Source of the DNA: Massilia aurea | GTDB lineage: Bacteria; Pseudomonadota; Gammaproteobacteria; Burkholderiales; Burkholderiaceae_D | Length of the DNA stretch: 64,000 nucleotides | Assembly (NCBI RefSeq): GCF_024753205.1 | Contig: NZ_JANUGZ010000001.1 | Location: forward strand, 1 to 64,000 | Direction: 5' to 3' | Position numbers and translations under genes: made by a program | Notes under the pieces: generated by a model | The model's database searches: none | The model's input: only the letters and a program-made list of their open reading frames with translations | What the model was told of the DNA's origin: nothing | Shown here: positions 60,536 to 64,000 of the stretch, piece after piece | Numbering within the stretch: position 1 is the stretch's first letter | Layout of the letters: each line of letters opens with the position of its first letter

Positions 60536-60936
60536 GGGGTCTTTTCTCCGGATGTGGGCGAGGGGCAGATCGGCGTGCGATGCGCTTGCGCCCGAAACGC
60601 CTTCGGCGTGCAGCCATAATCGAGCTTGAACAGCTTGTTGAAGTACGAGACGTGGTTGTAGCCGACCGTATAGGCGATGTCGGTGATGCTGGCCGAATCG
60701 CGTTCGGCCAGCAGGCGGGCTGCTTCGGTCAGGCGCAACCGGTTCAGGTAACCGGTGAACGTGCAACCCAGTTCGGCCTTGAGCACCTCGTTGACCTTGT
60801 TGCGGTTTACGCCAGCGCCATGCGCAACCGCGCCCAGCTCGAGCTCCGCATCGGCAAAACGGCTGGCGATGGCGTGCAGGATCGCCGACCTCTCGCGGTC
60901 GCGCTGCGGGTCAAGCGAGCGCTGCTGGCAGGCCAC
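60532..60936 (-). CDS. AraC-type DNA-binding domain protein without sensor domain
   Basis: A 134-residue protein that consists almost wholly of the AraC C-terminal DNA-binding domain. The first helix-turn-helix is in LGAVAHGAGVNRNKVNEVLK (about 34-53) and the second in SITDIAYTVGYNHVSYFNKLFK (about 82-103), followed by the family end GCTPKAFRA. There is no ligand-binding part, so it is either a stand-alone activator or the remains of a larger regulator whose 5' part was lost. It starts with GTG and has a weak ribosome site. Its gene lies 41 bases after one GH3 gene and overlaps the GH39 start, so the regulator is embedded in the operon it may control. Confidence 0.75.
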   Translation of the reverse strand: MACQQRSLDPQRDRERSAILHAIASRFADAELELGAVAHGAGVNRNKVNEVLKAELGCTFTGYLNRLRLTEAARLLAERDSASITDIAYTVGYNHVSYFNKLFKLDYGCTPKAFRAQAHRTPICPSPTSGEKTP

Positions 60937-60977
60937 GGGCGGTCAGACTTTCAGGCGGCGTTCGTGCAGTTCCGCAA

Positions 60978-63206
60978 TCAGCGCGCGCCGGCGGAAAACT
61001 CGCGCGCCGGCAGGCGCACCGTCACCGTCGATACCGGCGCATCGGCCGCTGTCGACAGGATCACGCGGTAGTCGCCGGCGGCGATCTTCCAGCGGTTGCT
61101 GGCGCCGTCGAACACTGCCAGCGTGCGCGGATCGATCGTTACTTCGCTGGTGCGGTTTGCGCCGGCGTCCAGTGCCAGCTTGTCCCAGCCACCGAGGCGC
61201 TTGGGCGCTTCCCAGCCGGCGCCCACTTTCGACACGTACACCTGCGGCACCGCCTTGCCGGCGCGCGCGCCGCTGTTGGCCACATTGAAGCTCACGCGGA
61301 TGCTGCCGTTTGTCGCGTCGGCCTTCAGGTTCGTGTATTTGAAGCTCGTGTACGACAGGCCGTGACCGAACGCGAACAGCGGCTTGTGGCCTTTCAGGTC
61401 GAACCATTTGTAGCCGACGGCGGCGCCCTCGATGTCGTAGTCGACGTCAAAGCGCGTGTCCTTCGGCAGGTCGATGCCATCGATCTTGGGACGCGGCAGC
61501 TGGTTTTCGGCCAGCGGGAACGTCTGCGGCAGGCGGCCCGACGCATCGACTTCGCCCGTCAGCACGCGCGCGATGGCTTCGGCGCCGTTCGTGCCTGGGT
61601 ACCAGGCCTCAACCACGCCGGCAACGTCGTTCACCCACGGCATCAATACTGGCGTGCCGGTTTGCAGCACGACGACGGTGCGGGCATTGGCATTGGCCAC
61701 GGCCGCGATCAGCGCGTCCTGGTTGTTCGGCAGCGCCAGCGTTGGCACGTCGGCCGCTTCAGACGTCCACTGCGTCGCGAACACCAGCACCACGTCGGCA
61801 TTCGCCGCCACTTTCGCGGCTGCTGCAGCGTCCTTGCCATCGTGCCAGGTGATTTTGGCCTTGGTGCGCGCCGCCAGCGCCTTCATTGGCGAGCCTGGCA
61901 GGTAGACCATCGGGCCAGGCCAGGCGGCCGGGCCTTCGTTTGGCACGGCCATGCCGCCGCGCGGGTAGACCTGCGCCGAGCCGCCGCCTGACAGCACGCC
62001 TTTGTTGGCGTGCCCGCCGATGATGGCGATGCGCTGCACGTCCTTTGCCAGCGGCAGCACATTGCCCTTGTTCTTGAGCAGGACGATGGCTTCTTCCGCA
62101 TCCGCCTGCGAAATCTTGCCATGGGCCGTGTAGTCGATGTCCTTGGCCTGGACCTTGACCGGATGATCCAGCGCGCCGTGCGCGCCCAGCGCCCACAGGA
62201 TGCGGGCCACCATGTCGTCCAGGCGGGCCTGCGGCACATGGCCGTTTTCGACGGCTTCCTTCAGCGCGCCGTCGAAGTAGGGCGACTTGTCGAACGGGTA
62301 GCCCGACTGCTGGTCCAGGCCCGCCAGCGCAGCCGGAATCGTCGAGTGGGCCGCGCCCCAGTCGGACATCACGTAACCCTTGTAGCCCCAGTCGCCCTTG
62401 AGCACCTTGTTGAGCAGGTGGTCGTTCTCGCAGCCATACGGCCCGTTGATGCGGTTGTACGAACACATGACCGAGCCCGGGTCGCCGCGCTCGATCGCGA
62501 TCTGGAACGCCAGCAGATCGGACATGCGGCCCGCGGCATCGTTGATCTTGACATTCAGGTGGTTGCGGCCCGTTTCCTGGTCGTTGTACGCGTAGTGCTT
62601 GAGCGTCGAGACGACGTGGTTGGACTGCACGCCGCGAATCTGTTCGCCAGCCATGATCCCGGCCAGCAGCGGGTCTTCGCCTGTGTACTCGAAGTTGCGG
62701 CCATTGCGCGGCTCGCGCGCCAGGTTCACGCTCCCGCCCAGCATCACGTTAAAGCCCGACAGGCGCGCTTCCTTGCCGATCATCGCTGCGCCTTCGAATG
62801 CCAGCTGCGGATTCCAGGTGGCGGCCGTCGCAATCCCGGCCGGCAGCGATGTGCGCTCGCGCGCATCCTTGCCCGGCTGCGAGGCCACGCCGATGCCGGC
62901 ATCGGTCAGCCACTGCCGCGTGATGCCCAGGCGCTCGATGCCCTTGATGAAACCGGCCGACTGGGGCAGGGCGCCGGTGGGCGCTTTCTGGCCTTTGAAT
63001 TCGGTGCCGAAGTAGCCAAACACCATGCCGATCTTTTCATCGAGCGTCATCTGGCCCACCAGTTTGGCGGCGCGCTGCTGCGCCGCATCCGGTGCAGCAG
63101 TTGGCGCTGCAGTCGGCGCAGCGGCTGGTGCAGCATGCGCCGCACCGAAGGCGAGGGCGGCGGCGAGGGCGATGGCCGAACGGCCGAAGGGCAGAGCTGG
63201 ATGCAT
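60978..63206 (-). CDS. GH3 beta-glucosidase
   Basis: A 742-residue exported GH3 enzyme. The signal peptide (about 1-26, ending AHAAP) is followed by an Ala/Pro/Thr repeat linker. The TIM barrel has FNVMLGGSVNLAREPRNGRNFEYTGEDPLLAG (parts: GGSVNLAREPRNGR, FEYTGEDPLLAG), the nucleophile D282 in YVMSDWGA, and LKHYAYNDQETGR. The second domain includes LKNKGNVLPL and a C-terminal FnIII-like part (from about 625). Overall it resembles bacterial beta-glucosidases of the Bgl3 type. AAGGAG precedes the ATG at 63206. The sodium/sugar symporter gene ends 56 bases upstream on the same strand, so hydrolysis and uptake seem to be paired. Confidence 0.93.
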   Translation of the reverse strand: MHPALPFGRSAIALAAALAFGAAHAAPAAAPTAAPTAAPDAAQQRAAKLVGQMTLDEKIGMVFGYFGTEFKGQKAPTGALPQSAGFIKGIERLGITRQWLTDAGIGVASQPGKDARERTSLPAGIATAATWNPQLAFEGAAMIGKEARLSGFNVMLGGSVNLAREPRNGRNFEYTGEDPLLAGIMAGEQIRGVQSNHVVSTLKHYAYNDQETGRNHLNVKINDAAGRMSDLLAFQIAIERGDPGSVMCSYNRINGPYGCENDHLLNKVLKGDWGYKGYVMSDWGAAHSTIPAALAGLDQQSGYPFDKSPYFDGALKEAVENGHVPQARLDDMVARILWALGAHGALDHPVKVQAKDIDYTAHGKISQADAEEAIVLLKNKGNVLPLAKDVQRIAIIGGHANKGVLSGGGSAQVYPRGGMAVPNEGPAAWPGPMVYLPGSPMKALAARTKAKITWHDGKDAAAAAKVAANADVVLVFATQWTSEAADVPTLALPNNQDALIAAVANANARTVVVLQTGTPVLMPWVNDVAGVVEAWYPGTNGAEAIARVLTGEVDASGRLPQTFPLAENQLPRPKIDGIDLPKDTRFDVDYDIEGAAVGYKWFDLKGHKPLFAFGHGLSYTSFKYTNLKADATNGSIRVSFNVANSGARAGKAVPQVYVSKVGAGWEAPKRLGGWDKLALDAGANRTSEVTIDPRTLAVFDGASNRWKIAAGDYRVILSTAADAPVSTVTVRLPAREFSAGAR

Positions 63207-63262
63207 GTGTGTCTCCTTGTATGTCTGTTTTTGTATTGGTACGTTGTTACCGCGGCGTGAGC

Positions 63263-64000
63263 CTACCACCACGCACTGTAGATCGCGATCAGGGCGATGC
63301 AGATGACGGTCGCGCCGAACGCGAACCCCGGCTGCACCTTGAACATCGACGCTTCGACTTCGACGCCCTTGCTCTGCTCGAGGCCGGCCTTTGGCCACAG
63401 CTTGCTGATGATGACCATGCCGACGACGACGGCGACGAACACGATCGCCATCCGGTCCACGAACGGGATCTCGTAAATGCCGGCGCTGTTTGGCACGGCA
63501 AAACCGATCGGCGCCAGGAACGACAGGTCCATCAGGCCGGGCAAAAACTTGAGGATGATCGAGCCGAGGAAGCCGCCGACCGTGGCAAACATCGCCGCGC
63601 TGGCCGTGGCCGGCCGCCAGAAGAAGCCCATCAGGAACATGGCCAGGATGCCGGGCGAGACGAAGCCCGTGTATTCCTGGATGTACTGGAAGCCGCCTTT
63701 CTTGTCGATGCCCATGAATGGGGCGATCAGCACCGCCAGCAGCATGGCCACGACCACGGTCACGCGGCCGATCCAGACCATGCGCTGTTCGGAGATGCCC
63801 TTGTTGAAGGCTTTCTTGTGGATGTCGAAGGTGTAGATGGTGGCGATGCTGTTGGCCTTGCCGGCCAGCGAAGCGACCACGGCCGCTGTCAGCGCGGCAA
63901 ACGCGATGCCTTTCAGGCCCGTCGGCAGCAGCGTGAGCAGCACCGGGTAGGCGCGGTCCGGGTTGACGTCGGCGCCCACGCCCATCGATGCGCCCAGCAC
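63263..64000 (-). CDS. Sodium:solute symporter (SSS family, sugar type), C-terminal part
   Basis: This gene is cut by the window edge; 245 C-terminal residues are visible. Five or more membrane segments are present. LLPTGLKGIAFAALTAAVVASLAGKANSIATIYTFDI matches the TM8-9 region of SGLT-type carriers, with the Na2-site serines near LAGKANS. YIQEYTGFVSPGILAMFLMGFFWRPAT and the final hydrophobic helix (ATVICIALIAIYSAWW) also fit. The type is the sodium/glucose or galactose symporter (vSGLT-like), so the substrate is probably glucose, galactose or xylose released by the GH3 and GH39 enzymes downstream. It is likely the first gene of the operon, but its start is outside the window. Confidence 0.88.
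   Translation of the reverse strand: MLGASMGVGADVNPDRAYPVLLTLLPTGLKGIAFAALTAAVVASLAGKANSIATIYTFDIHKKAFNKGISEQRMVWIGRVTVVVAMLLAVLIAPFMGIDKKGGFQYIQEYTGFVSPGILAMFLMGFFWRPATASAAMFATVGGFLGSIILKFLPGLMDLSFLAPIGFAVPNSAGIYEIPFVDRMAIVFVAVVVGMVIISKLWPKAGLEQSKGVEVEASMFKVQPGFAFGATVICIALIAIYSAWW

Overview
The window looks like a piece of chromosome from a high-GC betaproteobacterium of the Oxalobacteraceae, most likely Massilia/Telluria or a close relative. This is an inference from gene content (DUF4936 next to ygfZ, a DUF6139-type small protein, the mltG-tmk-holB-pilZ order, many exported glycosidases) and from codon use; no rRNA or other species marker is present.

Bases 1-28,300 are mostly ordinary chromosome. 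A minus-strand run reads selO, msrB, yciB, bolA and two tandem periplasmic parvulin isomerases, ending at a clear terminator, followed by a GNAT gene whose last codons lie in a REP-like repeat. Next come fatty-acid genes (acyl-CoA ligase, FadJ-type multifunctional enzyme, two SDRs), an MFS carrier, the ygfZ-DUF4936-NRDE trio, and the conserved mltG-tmk-holB-pilZ-(GNAT)-tatD-ankyrin series. A PRMT-like methyltransferase, two 64-bp palindromic repeats, small proteins, lpxO, wrbA, a GST, an SDR and the 23S rRNA hydroxylase rlhA complete this part.

Bases 28,370-52,470 are the most interesting part. A LacI-type regulator precedes a full oxidative (Weimberg) D-xylose pathway: xylX, xylB, xylC, xylD, the xylFGH ABC importer, and xylA on the opposite strand. 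Between xylH and xylA lies a Tat-exported tyrosinase. Divergent from xylA runs an exported xyloglucan-degrading set: GH74, GH95, GH35, PA14-containing GH31, then a CE2-like SGNH esterase. Three sites sharing TGTTAGCGC lie in front of the regulator, in front of xylX and between xylA and GH74. This suggests one regulator ties polysaccharide breakdown to conversion of xylose into 2-oxoglutarate.

Bases 52,570-56,420 carry a LysR regulator, an NmrA-type reductase, an SDR and an alpha/beta hydrolase, which look unrelated to the sugars. Bases 56,524-64,000 hold a second minus-strand glycosidase operon: sodium/sugar symporter (cut by the window edge), GH3, a protein that is only an AraC DNA-binding domain, GH39 and a Tat-type GH3. 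I see no tRNA, rRNA, CRISPR array, insertion sequence or prophage, and no TonB-dependent receptor.
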